Notes under the pieces: generated by a model
The model's database searches: none
What the model saw: the letters and a program-made list of their open reading frames with translations, nothing else
What the model was told of the DNA's origin: nothing
Translations under genes and position numbers: made by a program
Origin: Paralithodes platypus
Taxonomy: Eukaryota; Arthropoda; Malacostraca; Decapoda; Lithodidae
Reading direction: 5' to 3'
Assembly: GCA_032716605.1 (NCBI GenBank)
Contig: CM064572.1
Coordinates: forward strand, 41,190,982-41,254,981
Length of the DNA stretch: 64,000 nt
Part shown: positions 36,111 to 46,031 of the stretch, one piece after another
How the letters are laid out: each line of letters opens with the position of its first letter
Numbering within the stretch: the stretch's first letter is position 1

Positions 36111-36949
36111 AGCTATTCGTAGTAGACTTAGGCTAGTATGGTTAAATGTTGCGGAGTTGCACGGAAATTTATATTTGACTTGAAATAGATAGCCTACATT
36201 GAAGTATTAAAAACCTTCACTAAAGTGAGACTCGTCCCCCGCTGTTTGACGGCTGTACCCCCGAAACTCTGTTTTCTGTAAATCCATTTTCTTAAAGACG
36301 CACAATCTCGAAGGTGTTTTTCTCCCGCAGTACTTTTTATTGATTTTATGTCTTCTAGCCTGCTGCCTACATCATTATTTAGAGCAGCGGGGGTCTAGCC
36401 ACCAGGTTAGGTTAAGCTAATGACAATATTGTCATCAGAATGATCAGAGGAGGCGGGCCAGGCGGGTGATTGATTTGTTTACGTTACGTGACGTCCGCCG
36501 CGGTCAGCGGTTGTCTACCTCACCGACTCTCATTTTCAATGGAAGCATTAATCTAACATGACAACCTAACTTAACTTGGGAGCTGCTTTCCCCAGACTCT
36601 CACAACTCGAACATCAGTAGGGCTTCCTGAATATAGTAAGACTAAAATACTCAGTTTCGAAAGGAAAATAATTGAAACATAGTGGTAGTATAACTAGATT
36701 TACCTTATCGTCAGCTGAAAAAAAAGAGAGAGTAGGGCAAGGGTAACCCTTTCAGTACCAGGCACGTCTTTTGGTTTGAGTTTCGCTGCATTTAGACAAT
36801 GTTAAAAAATCTTAGGAAGGATTATGGTACCTAAAAGTATTAATGGAGATAGGCTAGGCTAGTCTGGCTGTAGCCTGTTATTTGAATTTGGTAGACTTTC
36901 TTAATTAATTTAAACTGAATCAAATTGGTTACCGGTACTTACGGCCACA
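36111..36949. other. Intergenic with a dispersed repeat
   Basis: The phrase set CAATCTCGAAGGTGTTTTTC...TTATTTAGAGCAGCGGG at about 36300-36400 recurs at 38006-38105 and, in part, at 38205-38290. TAACCCTTTCAGTACC at about 36747 looks like one end of another TTAA-type element without a visible partner. No gene is seen. Confidence 0.5.
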
Positions 36950-36954
36950 GGCCA

Positions 36955-37175
36955 TAGCTCGGTTGATAGAGCTCTCGCCTGCTGACCATGAGGTTGACGG
37001 TTCGAGCTTCGGGCCAGCCAGTGAGCTATTGGCAGATGTCAGTGCTGTTGGTGAACGGTGCGGTCTAGCAATCTGTGGCTACTATCCACTGAAGTCCCTG
37101 ATTCATCAGGGCACCCACCCTAGCCCAGCTATTCAGCTGGGAGTGTATGGTGGTAAAAAAAAAGAAAAAATGCAT
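36955..37175 (+). repeat. tRNA-derived SINE
   Basis: The head TAGCTCGGTTGATAGAGC (A box) and GACGGTTCGAGCTTCGG (B box) form a tRNA-like unit. A tRNA-unrelated body and an A-rich tail (about 37155-37170) follow. The degenerate T-arm and the tail mark it as a SINE rather than a working tRNA gene. Confidence 0.75.
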
Positions 37176-37474
37176 CATAGCCTAGGCCTAGGCTACTGTA
37201 TGTCTGTACTGTCGGAAATTTATTGTACTATTTGTCTACTAGTCTATAGCCTACAGGAGTTTTTGGGCCTCTATTGGCAGTATTGGGTACTTTAGGCACA
37301 TGGACCTTTTTGTTTTATCTGTGTTTTTCCTTCCTCCGTTCATTGTCTCTTAAATTTTTTTTTTTTTTTTTTTTTTAACATTTGAAGCCTAGACCTATAG
37401 GGTATCAGGCTAATAAGAATAATGTAAAAATCAGCAAAGATATAGTAGGCCTATTCGTGCGTACCGCCCGTGGC

Positions 37475-37690
37475 CCTCCTTGTTTACATTATGCGGATGC
37501 TCGCGATCATGTTCCTGTCTATTTTGACTGCCGTGGGATTCAATAATAGTTTGAGGGGGCTCTCACCCCCCCCCCCCCATGACATACTGTCATTATCATA
37601 TATATTACCAGCAGCCGCAGCAGTAGGTAAATAACAGAATAAATAGCCGTCAAAATAGACGGAACCTTAACCGCTAGTGATCGAGTCAAT
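37475..37690. repeat. Third, diverged copy of the ~240-bp palindromic repeat
   Basis: TTGTTTACATTATGCGGATG, CTGTCTATTTTGACTGCCGTG, a poly(C) run with CATGACATACTGTCATTATC, and CGTCAAAATAGACGG are present. These are the same phrases, some of them inverted, as in the pair at 27183-27640. Confidence 0.55.
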
Positions 37691-38005
37691 CGACCTACGT
37701 ATAAATGATGACCGTATGCCCAGATACTACATTCTTCCCTAAAAAAAAAAAATCTTAAAATTTGTTTCAACCACAGGAAATGCAGTGAGTAATTCTTTAC
37801 TACAGTACTGTACTGCATACCGTAACGGCTTCTGCTCTACTCCCTTACAAAAATGTCCCAAACTAATATATGACTGTAGGAATCCATAGAATAGTGTATT
37901 TTAGAACGGAAATGCTGAAATTACGGCATAGGCTATTTGTGAACAGACGATATATCAAATCACCATATCAGCTTACCCTAAAAAATTCCTGTTTTCTATT
38001 GTTAC

Positions 38006-38300
38006 GATGCGCGATCTCGAAGGTGTTTTTCACTCGACCCGCACTGCTTTCTAGTAATATGACGTATTCTAGATAATTTTTAAGAGCAGCGGGAATCTGG
38101 GGTCGGCAGCCCCGAGGTTAGGTCAGGTTGTTGGAGGTTCGGAGAAGGCTGGCGAGTCACATGACTGTTTGTTTATGTCCACGAGTATCCTCGCTAGGCG
38201 GCATTTACACTCCCGCAGTGTTTTTTTAGTAATATGAAATCTTCTAAGTCATTATTTAGAGCAGCGGGGTCTGGGGCCGGCAGCCCCCAGATGAGGTACT
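38006..38300. repeat. Dispersed repeat, two partial copies
   Basis: CGATCTCGAAGGTGTTTTTC...AAGAGCAGCGGGAATCTGGGG (38006-38105) and CAGTGTTTTTTTAG...TTATTTAGAGCAGCGGGGTC (38213-38285) are partial repeats of each other and of about 36300-36400. No element structure was resolved. Confidence 0.5.
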
Positions 38301-38310
38301 ACATATCGTA

Positions 38311-38600
38311 GTACCCGTTTTGTACCACAATCCAATCCCTACTCTGTGCAACTCGCCAACCCAAGAGTGAAACGTTATTCTCAGTCTTTCTTCTATTCAA
38401 CTGCTGAACTCTGGAACTCACTCCCAGAATCAGTCTTTCCCTCTTCCTAGGACTTAAATTGCTTCAAACTCTGTGTCCAGGTATTTTGGCTCGATCGTCC
38501 CTTGATTTTGGCCCTGTCGCTCTTTCAACTCTGGGGGAGGCACTCGATACAGGTAGTTCTACCTTTTGTCTCCCTCACTCACATGGAAAAAAAAAGTACC
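38311..38600 (+). mobile_element. 3' end of an endonuclease-type LINE
   Basis: A close copy of 16430-16785: ORF2 tail (ELWNSLPESVFPSS) with small indels, the 3' UTR phrase CTCTGGGGGAGGCACTCGATA and an A-run at about 38585. It is 5' truncated. Confidence 0.7.
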
Positions 38601-39762
38601 GTACTCAATAACTATACTTTTATCCAATTCCAATTAAATGTTAACCTTCTCTTGGCCTATAGGTAATGTGAAAGTTTATACAGTACAGGTCTCCCTCGAT
38701 AAACGATTGGGTTACATTCCTGAAAACCCCATCTTTAAGGGACCTGCTTTTTTTATCTTTCTCCTTTTCTCTCTTTCCCTGGCTTGTATAAATTCGGCCC
38801 CATTCAGCCAACTGTTTTATGACTTGTATCCCCATCCAGGTGTACTTAATGATGATATTAGAGGACTGCAGTAATAGCCTACAAGAGACATACTTGAGGA
38901 CAAATTAATTTCAATTATAGGGTCAAACACATGCCTGGAGCCTCACAGTGGATGTACAATTTCCCACAAGACATTGTATTCACCCAGTGATTGTGTGTAG
39001 AGAAGGAAATGACGGTAGTTGAGGTAATTAAATAATGTGAACAATGTATGGTCAATGTTACAATACCCTACTTGTAGTCTACAAGTTCTGCAACTCCCCT
39101 TACCTAACATAACGAGCATGGTGGATTCGTGTTTGTATGTGTTTTGAAATGTCAAATTCGTTTGGCGGTGGACACTGGCGTTTGGATTACTACTTCGAGG
39201 GGCGTTGTAGTCGCCGGGGTAAACTTTGAACCAGCGTAATCATGGCTTGGTTGTTTAGGGGCCGTTGTAGTCGCCGGTTAATACTCTAGAAATTCTGCAA
39301 CTCCCCTGACCTAACCTAAGCAAACAAACACAACCTATAAGTGTTACGACTGACAGTAGAGGCTTCTAGTCCATGGACTTAACACAGACAAATAAATACT
39401 CAGCACCTCCGTAGCCTCAACTCGTAACACAGCCTATCGCAACAGAACAGAGCTCATTCGCAACGTCCAGGCTCTCTGGGGACCAAAGGTGCAGACAATC
39501 CCCCCACTGGTTCCGTTATATACACACAATGCAGAAACTGGAACTCCTAGTTGTGGTGAAAAGATATCTTGAGCCACAACTATCCACAGAACTCAGTACC
39601 GAATGGCAATACTGAGGAGCATTTTTCCTAAGCTGCACAAAGAAGAGAAAGCTCTGATTTAATTTACGTTAATGCAATTACGTTAAATACATGCCAATAA
39701 TGAATGCAAACTAAATTAATCAAACACTGGTCAAATAAAACTCCAATCAACCACCACCCACT
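38601..39762. other. Intergenic, no gene seen
   Basis: The phrase GTTGTAGTCGCCGG occurs at 39204 and 39262, and TTCTGCAACTCCCCT at about 39084 and 39293, marking small local duplications. GTGTTACGACTGACAG at about 39342 recalls the ends of the LTR-like family at 14510 and 51275, but no full copy is present. Confidence 0.5.
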
Positions 39763-42700
39763 TAACCCTTCCAGCCCGGGCAGCATTTTCTAAGGACACC
39801 ACAAAAGAAGGGCAGGTGCCTGGGTGTCCTTTTAAAATCCCTGTGCTTGAAAGCGTGCTTCAAAATTCGCGCGGCCAAATTTTGCATTGCAGGAGCGACC
39901 GCAGCGCCACCAAGCCTCAACTACTAGTGTTATCAGTTCGTATGTGGCCACCATAGCGAGTTATACTGAAAAAATGATTTCCGACGTGTCCGATTCGCTG
40001 CAACCTCCCGCGGGCCCCACTGCTACCCCGCTCGCAACTTCGACGCCTGTTGCAACCGAGAAGAAAGCTCCACGAAAGAAAGTTAAGCGTTTGTTGAGTG
40101 ATAGCGCTATACAGCGACAACTTTTTGATAGTGTAGAGAGCAGTGGCGTAAGCTTGGTGGACAAAGAACAATTTATAAGTGCAAGCGAAGATGACGATTT
40201 CGTTGGCTTTGGAGACGACGATAATGTGGATTTATTTGAGGGGGGAGACAGTAGTGATGATACTGATGTGGAAGTGTTTCAGGAAGGTGCCATTGAACTT
40301 CCAAGTGTGCTAGAACCTAGGCCTACCCCCTCGCCATCTTTGCTATGTCAGCCTAGGTCTAGCCCTAGTAGCCCAGGACCTTCCCCTTTGCCTGCCCGTA
40401 CGCCCTTGAAAGTGGGCAAATATTTCTATAAACAATCGTTGGTGAAAAGTGCAGCTAAAAAAGCACGCAGGGCAGCCGCAGAAAAGGATAGGGAAGCTGA
40501 AGACAGTGATAGTGACGCCGACCCTGGTCTAGCAACCACCCGCATTCCATTGTCCCGACGCCTTGACCCGGGACGCCGAGTGGGTCATCCACAGCCCTCG
40601 GCTTCATCTCTCCTTCAGGATGACCAAAGGGCCTCTTCAAGTGGTATTACTAGTGTGCCACAGCCCTCAACACACCGCAGAGCATTATTTGATGCGGAGA
40701 AGCCCTCGGCTCGCCGCAAAAGGAGCCCAACTCCCGAGGCCGAGGCTCCCATTGTTGAAGCTCCCGCAGCCTCCCGCGCCCCACACCGCCGACGCCCGGT
40801 CACTTCTTCACCCGAATTGTCTCCTGAAGAGGATGCTGACGACCCCAACATTGCCCCAGATGACATGACGTCGCCTGAGGAGGAAGAGGAAGAGGAAGTC
40901 CCGACAAGACGAGCAAGAGGGCGAGGTCGTGGACGTGGTCAGTCTGCCGACGCCGCTGCCCCTGGGCATGGGCGTGGGCGTGCAGGGCGTCCGCGTGGCC
41001 AAGGGCGTGTGTCAGGGTGTCCAGGGCATGTGCCTGCTGCACCTGCACGTGCTCGAGCATCAGCATCTGACCTGTTTGTGTGGACAGATGGGGCTGATTT
41101 TGAGCCAGATTGTCCTGCCTTTGACGAGGTACAGATGGGTTCCGGGGTGTCACCAACATTTCCCCGTGGCCCAGCTGCTACCCCCAGTGAAATTTTCTGT
41201 GGCTTCTATGACAATGAAGTCATGGAATACTTCGTCGAGGAGACCAACAACCATCATGAGATCTGTGCCAACTTTCTTGGGAGGAAGACCAGTGCCAAGA
41301 TGGTGGCATGGAGAGCTGTCACTGTGGCAGAACTGTGTTCTTGGCACTCACAATGCTGATGACACATATCAGGAAGCACGCTCTGGCAGACTACTGGATC
41401 ACTGGCGACATCATAACGACTCCAGCATTTGGCAAGTACATGTCCAGGGACAGGTACTTCGACATCCTCTCCTATCTCCACCTGACAAACAACATGGCAG
41501 TCCACCTTCCCGACTCATTATGGAAGGTCAGGAAGCTGTATGACATGATACGTCATCGGTTCACCACCTACCTGATTCCTTTCCAGAAGATGTGCCTCAA
41601 CGAGTCTCTGGTCCTGTTCCGTGGTAGGCTGCACTTCCGACAGTATATCCCATCCAAGAGACACCGCTTCGGCATCAAGCTCTTCGTCCTCTGCGACTGT
41701 TTGACGGGGTATGTGCTGGACTTTATAGTCTACAGCGGCAATGGTGGAGAAATTGTGAAAACCTCATTGGTTTTGGTGGCGCTGTAGTGAAGAAGGTGAT
41801 GGAGAGGCACTTCAATAAAAAACACATCCTCTACACAGATAATTACTACACATCGCCTCTCCTGACCAAGTACCTCCATGACCGCAAGACCTGAACTGTC
41901 GGCACAGTCAAGGGCAAGAGGAAGGCCATGCCAGGCTACCCAACCAAGACGAAGAAGGCGGACATCTTCCACAAGAAGAGTGGCCCCATCCTCTCCATCC
42001 ACTGGCATGACCAGCGCAAGGTCAACCTCTTCACCACATGCCACAAGGCCGAGATGGTCGCCACAGGGAAGGTGGACCAAAGAACCAAGAACCCCGTCCA
42101 GAAACCAGCTGCTGTCCTGGACTACAACCTAAATATGCGCCTCGTCGACAAGTCCGACATGCAGATGGGCTTCATCGACTGCCTGCGAACATCTTGCAGG
42201 TGGTACAAGAAGTTTATCCTACATACGGTAGATATGGCGGTCCTCAATGCGTACAACATCTACCGTCTGAGGACTCCAGGAGCCAAGAAGTACAAGTCCC
42301 TGCGGAAGTTCCACAAACAAGTGATACTTGAGCTCCTGGCTAAACATGCGGGTACACCAGGGAGGCCACTACAAGGATCAGGCCAGCTGGACAGAACGGG
42401 GTGTGCTGAATTTTTCAGGAAGCACCAGCTCAACGCCCTACCTTTCAAAGCACCAGGTAGTAAAGTTAGGAGTCAGAAGAGGTGCCATGTGTGCAGCCAC
42501 ACAACACGAAGACCCCGCAAAGTGACAAAAACCACTTGGGAATGCCTCAAGTGTCAAGTTGGACTGTGTGCTGGCATCTGCTTCAACGACTTCCATACTC
42601 TAATAAACTTTTGAAGTGGAAGTGACAACAGTGAAAGTGACACTCAAATGTAGGCTAAGAATAATAATATAACTAAGTATAAGTGAAAAGGACACATATA

Positions 42701-42930
42701 AGTAATAATAAGTGCCTTCAATAACAATATGAACAAGTGAAAGTGACACTAAAATATATATTTCTAACAATAAATAAGTGAAAATGACACTCAATAAGCC
42801 TAGGTCAGTCAAAGTGACAGTATAATAATAATAAAACTAAGTATAAGTGAAAGAGACACACACAAATAATAATAAGTGCCTTCATAACAATATGAACAAG
42901 TGACAGTGACACTATATACATGGGAAACTG
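39763..42930 (+). mobile_element. Autonomous-type piggyBac element, 3' end missing or unrecognised
   Basis: TTAA at 39763-39766 followed by CCCTTCCAGCCCGGGCAG is a typical 5' end and lies about 200 bp upstream of the transposase start. Downstream of the transposase is a 3' UTR with two imperfect repeats (about 42655-42745 and 42825-42915, phrase AACAATATGAACAAGTGA). I find no GGG-TTAA terminus before the virus-like block, so the right end is probably lost. Confidence 0.65.
39974..42614 (+). pseudogene. piggyBac transposase (DDE_Tnp_1_7) with C-terminal zinc finger
   Basis: The protein starts at an ATG at 39974 with a long acidic, Ser/Pro- and Arg-Gly-rich N-terminus, as common in piggyBac proteins. 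The conserved domain begins at about 41200 (FYDNEVMEYFVEETN). The three catalytic Asp positions are in place: 41695-41697 (DCLTGYV), 41838-41840 (DNYYTSP) and the VDKSD block at 42146-42157. The C-terminus is a Cys-rich finger (CHVCSHTTRR...ECLKCQVGLC). Two frameshifts (near 41336 and 41752) and a TGA at 41892-41894 inactivate it. It is a plausible past source of the TTAA-specific activity that moved the MITEs here, but its end sequence differs from theirs. Confidence 0.9.
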
Positions 42931-42935
42931 TCAGA

Positions 42936-43070
42936 ATGGCGAAGGGGTACAAAAGAACAAAAAGATTAGGAATCCGTGCTGAGAATCGAGATAAGGAGCG
43001 GACCTATGTGATACTCGCCCCATTGTTTGGTATGTACATTTTGTATCATACAACCAACATACCAGCCTAG
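42936..43070 (+). CDS. Small single-pass membrane protein (44 residues), unknown
   Basis: ATG at 42936, stop TAG at 43068-43070. The product has a basic N-terminus (KGYKRTKRLGIR), a charged linker, then a hydrophobic stretch (YVILAPLFGMYILY) and a short tail, the layout of a small single-pass membrane protein. TATATA lies about 24 bp upstream. Its position between the piggyBac 3' UTR and the first long viral-type gene suggests it is the leftmost gene of the virus-like block. It is short, so a chance frame cannot be excluded. Confidence 0.4.
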   Translation: MAKGYKRTKRLGIRAENRDKERTYVILAPLFGMYILYHTTNIPA

Positions 43071-43123
43071 GTAATGGTCCGGAATATTGTCTATGGTCAG
43101 TGATACAAGCTATTGGGATACTC

Positions 43124-43129
43124 GTTTAT
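43124..43129 (-). terminator. Polyadenylation signal of the 43187-44448 gene
   Basis: AATAAA on the minus strand about 60 bp after the stop codon of the upstream minus-strand gene. It places the edge of the virus-like block at or left of this point. Confidence 0.55.
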
Positions 43130-43186
43130 TGTGACTTATACCCTAGGATTATTATGGTGGTGGTTGGTGGTGTCGGAAGCACACAT

Positions 43187-44448
43187 TCACGGGGTACACC
43201 AAAATATTCTTGGGTGATGTAATTCAGGCTTGAGGCATCTTCGTTTTTCTTCGCAACCCCCTTCTCTAAAGCGAAGCATAAACTTAGGAGGCACACCGTA
43301 ACATTCTTGGGTGATGTAATTCAGGCTTGAGACATCTTCGGCACCCTCCTCTAACGCGAACATCATCACAAATGCGATAGCAGTAGAAGTAACTTGTGTC
43401 CATGGTATTATGAGGCGAGTGCAGTTGAGGAGAAGAGGGGTTAAATTGGTACCACCCTTCAGCCGCATGTCGGTCATGAACGCGGGAAAGAAAACGGCGC
43501 ACGGCCAGAATTTAGTTGGATAATTCGACAACACGTGGCGCAGTTGATCAAATTCCTCTTCAGATTCGTGAGGTTTCAGTACCGTCATATTTCCGGTTTT
43601 AATGTCGATCCATTGCGTCAATCCTCCACACTTGAGACTGTGGATAACCACTCGCCCCTTCGGGTTGTTTTCAAAGTATTTGGCGGTATTCCGAAAAAAG
43701 CGACTACCACCTTTATCGGTGAAGGGTAGGCGTCCGTGGTGAAGACATTGTTGATTTGCTCGAAATACTCAAACCCTATATTGTCGTATTGTCGAATGAT
43801 TTCTCTCTCGATGATGAAGAGTCCGTTGGAGGAGGCATATCTGCGACACGTCGTCTTTGTCTTCTTTTTCTTCTTCTTCTCCTCCTGGTCCTGGTTCTGG
43901 TTCTGGTTCTGGTTCTGGGGGAGTTGAATAAATTCGTCCAAGCCATATGGTGTACACCCTCCTACGTCTACGATCCATGGGACGCGATCAGCTACAACAC
44001 TGTCGGGCATAGGAGATTCCACAGCACTCTTGACGAAAGCTAAGCGGTACTTGTCACCATTTTGTTGATTTCCCAGATACATGACAAAATCTCCCACCTT
44101 TAGGGTAGATGTTGGAATTTTGGTGAATCTGCTTGTCTGGTCGGAAGCCCAAATAACATCGTCCGTGCCGCCAATAAAGCAAGATGATCGAGACGGCTGC
44201 TGGTTGTCGTTGTCCTCTGAGTCGGCGACATTGTCAATCTTTTGAATCACAGCCTCGAGCTTATCCATATTCTCGCATTTGAGGCATTGAGAGTACCTCT
44301 CATTGTTTGGTAGTTTGTTTACATAACCGCTCCTGAACTCATACCAGGTTTGGACACTGGATCGTCTTTTGGATTCGGGAGGTGCAGTGCTCGCATCAGC
44401 AGTATTGGCCGCGTGCTTGTTGGTGGTGTCGGTGACTCTGCCAGGCAT
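43187..44448 (-). pseudogene. Virus-like protein of about 420 residues, unknown, one frameshift
   Basis: The ATG at 44446-44448 opens a hydrophilic protein with a repeated Gln-Asn stretch and a polylysine run (about residues 175-200). Near residue 250 the frame changes within or beside the T run at 43694-43699 (minus-strand sense). The second frame (43187-43651 and leftward of the run) continues with protein-like sequence such as GGLTQWIDIKTGN to a stop at 43187. The residue context on both sides fits a one-base loss in the homopolymer, either real or a sequencing error. A TATA box at 44599-44604 and AATAAA at 43124-43129 frame it as a compact transcription unit. No family was recognised. Confidence 0.6.
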
Positions 44449-44598
44449 CTTGTCGGTGGCCTCGCCTGTTCTCTTGGTGATTTTACCAGGTATCTTGAAA
44501 TTTGAGGGATTGTAAATGTGTTGGTGGTTTTAAAGGCTTGAGTGTTAGTGATGGTCACACCTCTTCAGTCTGATGTGGATCCCATCTGCGCCCCTGCC

Positions 44599-44606
44599 TT
44601 TATACC
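44599..44606 (-). promoter_or_regulatory. TATA box upstream of the 43187-44448 gene
   Basis: The minus strand reads GGGGTATAAAGGC, a near-consensus TATA box about 150 bp upstream of the start codon, in a G-rich context. Confidence 0.5.
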
Positions 44607-44720
44607 CCAAAGATATCAGTAGCCAGCTTTTTAATTAATTAATGCAAAACATGTGGATCACACCTCAAAGTTTATGGACTACAACATGTAGATCTTTCTG
44701 ATAAGAGATCCTAATTGACT

Positions 44721-45493
44721 ATGGTTTGTATTTTTGTTTTGGATCACCACGAAGCGGAGGAGGTAACATCTACGGTCATTCTTGATAGGCTTTTACTAAA
44801 TACGTCAGAGATTATAGACTTTGAGCACCAAGCCAAGAGTAATCCAGGAGGAAGGGGCGGTGACAGCCCGCGGAACCGGTGAAGTGTACAGCCTCGTGTC
44901 CAAAGACACTGAGGGCTGCTTGGATACGCTGGCGAGCGAGGAACACTTCCCTCTCAATTTATTGCAGTTGTTAAAATACACTCTAGGAACCAAATCGGTG
45001 TTTTATAATGGCCTTATTAGTGTTTTGCCCATTTGCTTAACGGAGGACACATCTTGTCACTCAAACATTGAAAATGTTATTGAATCGGTCCCCTTTGTCA
45101 AACTTGATATGGTGCAATATTCTATTTGGGCCGTCACCCACGGACTCTGTTTCCCCACAAACCTGGGCAAAGGTGCAGCTCAAGAGACAGCAGGGCCTTC
45201 AACCGTGTTCAAGACGAATGCCGGAATATGGATGTTACGGCGCGCTCATGGAGTCGCCGAGCGTACGATACATCTATGTGGAAAGTTACAAAAACAAGGA
45301 ATCGAGTAGTACAATTTTATTATTTTTATTTGGCAATGGCAAAATGTACAAACAATTAATTGAAATAGGGTCGAATAGGGTCGGAGACACATGGTTATAC
45401 AATTTTGCCAGTTGGTCCACAAGCCAAAGGGTTATATTGCATTTAAATTCCAACCTTACCTCAACTATCCCTATAAGGCCATCTGCCCGCTAA
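44721..45493 (+). pseudogene. Virus-like protein of about 255 residues, plus strand, two frameshifts
   Basis: An ATG at 44721 starts MVCIFVLDHHEAEEVTSTVI. The frame changes near 44860 beside a GGGG run into the frame containing GTGEVYSLVSKDTEGCLDTL and VPFVKLDMVQYSIW. It changes again near 45175 into the frame with MPEYGCYGALMESPSVRYIY that stops at 45493. Each piece is protein-like and the pieces join end to end, so I read one decayed gene. Its 3' end overlaps the convergent RING gene by about 20 bp, as in compact viral genomes. The function is unknown. Confidence 0.5.
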
Positions 45494-45944
45494 AGGGCAC
45501 CGGCACTCTCCTATGAAAAGGTACCCCAGATACTTCAAATTGTATAGTAATTTGACAGGTAGGCATCGGATAATCAATTGAGGGAACCACCGACTCACCA
45601 CAGGGATATCGCCAAGGCCGGATGCACCCACGACAGTACGGACATTGAGCCATGTTTTTTTTTTGCAATAAGGTCTTGATGCATTCTTCGTGAAATTTGT
45701 GTGAACAGCTCGTAATGATCAGGTTGCGTAATTTCGTCTCTTCTTCATCATGTTCTTCAGTGCACATTAAGTCCGTATTTGCGGCTGATTTTGTAAAATC
45801 AGACAAACAAATGGCACAAGGATCTGTTTTCGCCAGTTCGACTTCGATGACCCTGCTGCGTTTATCAAGCAGTTCTTCAACATTTATCTTGCTTAGAGGC
45901 CTATGTATTAGGTAGGTTTTCTTGATGTGGGAATTGGGCGACAT
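45471..45944 (-). CDS. RING-H2 finger protein, probable E3 ubiquitin ligase
   Basis: The first ATG in frame is at 45942-45944, giving 157 residues. A C3H2C3 RING is present: C43, C46, C80, H82, H85, C88, C101 and C104. The spacing between the second and third ligands is unusually long (33 residues) and rich in acidic residues. There is no membrane segment. RING-H2 proteins of this size are common in large DNA viruses of arthropods, where some act as E3 ligases redirecting host ubiquitin; that role here is inference. The frame is intact, one of the few undamaged genes in the block. The 3' end overlaps the convergent plus-strand gene. Confidence 0.8.
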   Translation of the reverse strand: MSPNSHIKKTYLIHRPLSKINVEELLDKRSRVIEVELAKTDPCAICLSDFTKSAANTDLMCTEEHDEEETKLRNLIITSCSHKFHEECIKTLLQKKNMAQCPYCRGCIRPWRYPCGESVVPSIDYPMPTCQITIQFEVSGVPFHRRVPVPFSGQMAL

Positions 45945-46031
45945 ATTCAATAGAGACCATTTCACATTTGGTGCCGTGAATTGGGAGAATTCTATGCTAG
46001 GAATGTCCGTACGGCACCGACAGTTAAATTT

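Noticed and set aside
36955..37030. Functional tRNA gene
   Set aside because: The A and B boxes are present but the T arm and acceptor do not pair well, and an A-rich tail follows; it is a SINE head.
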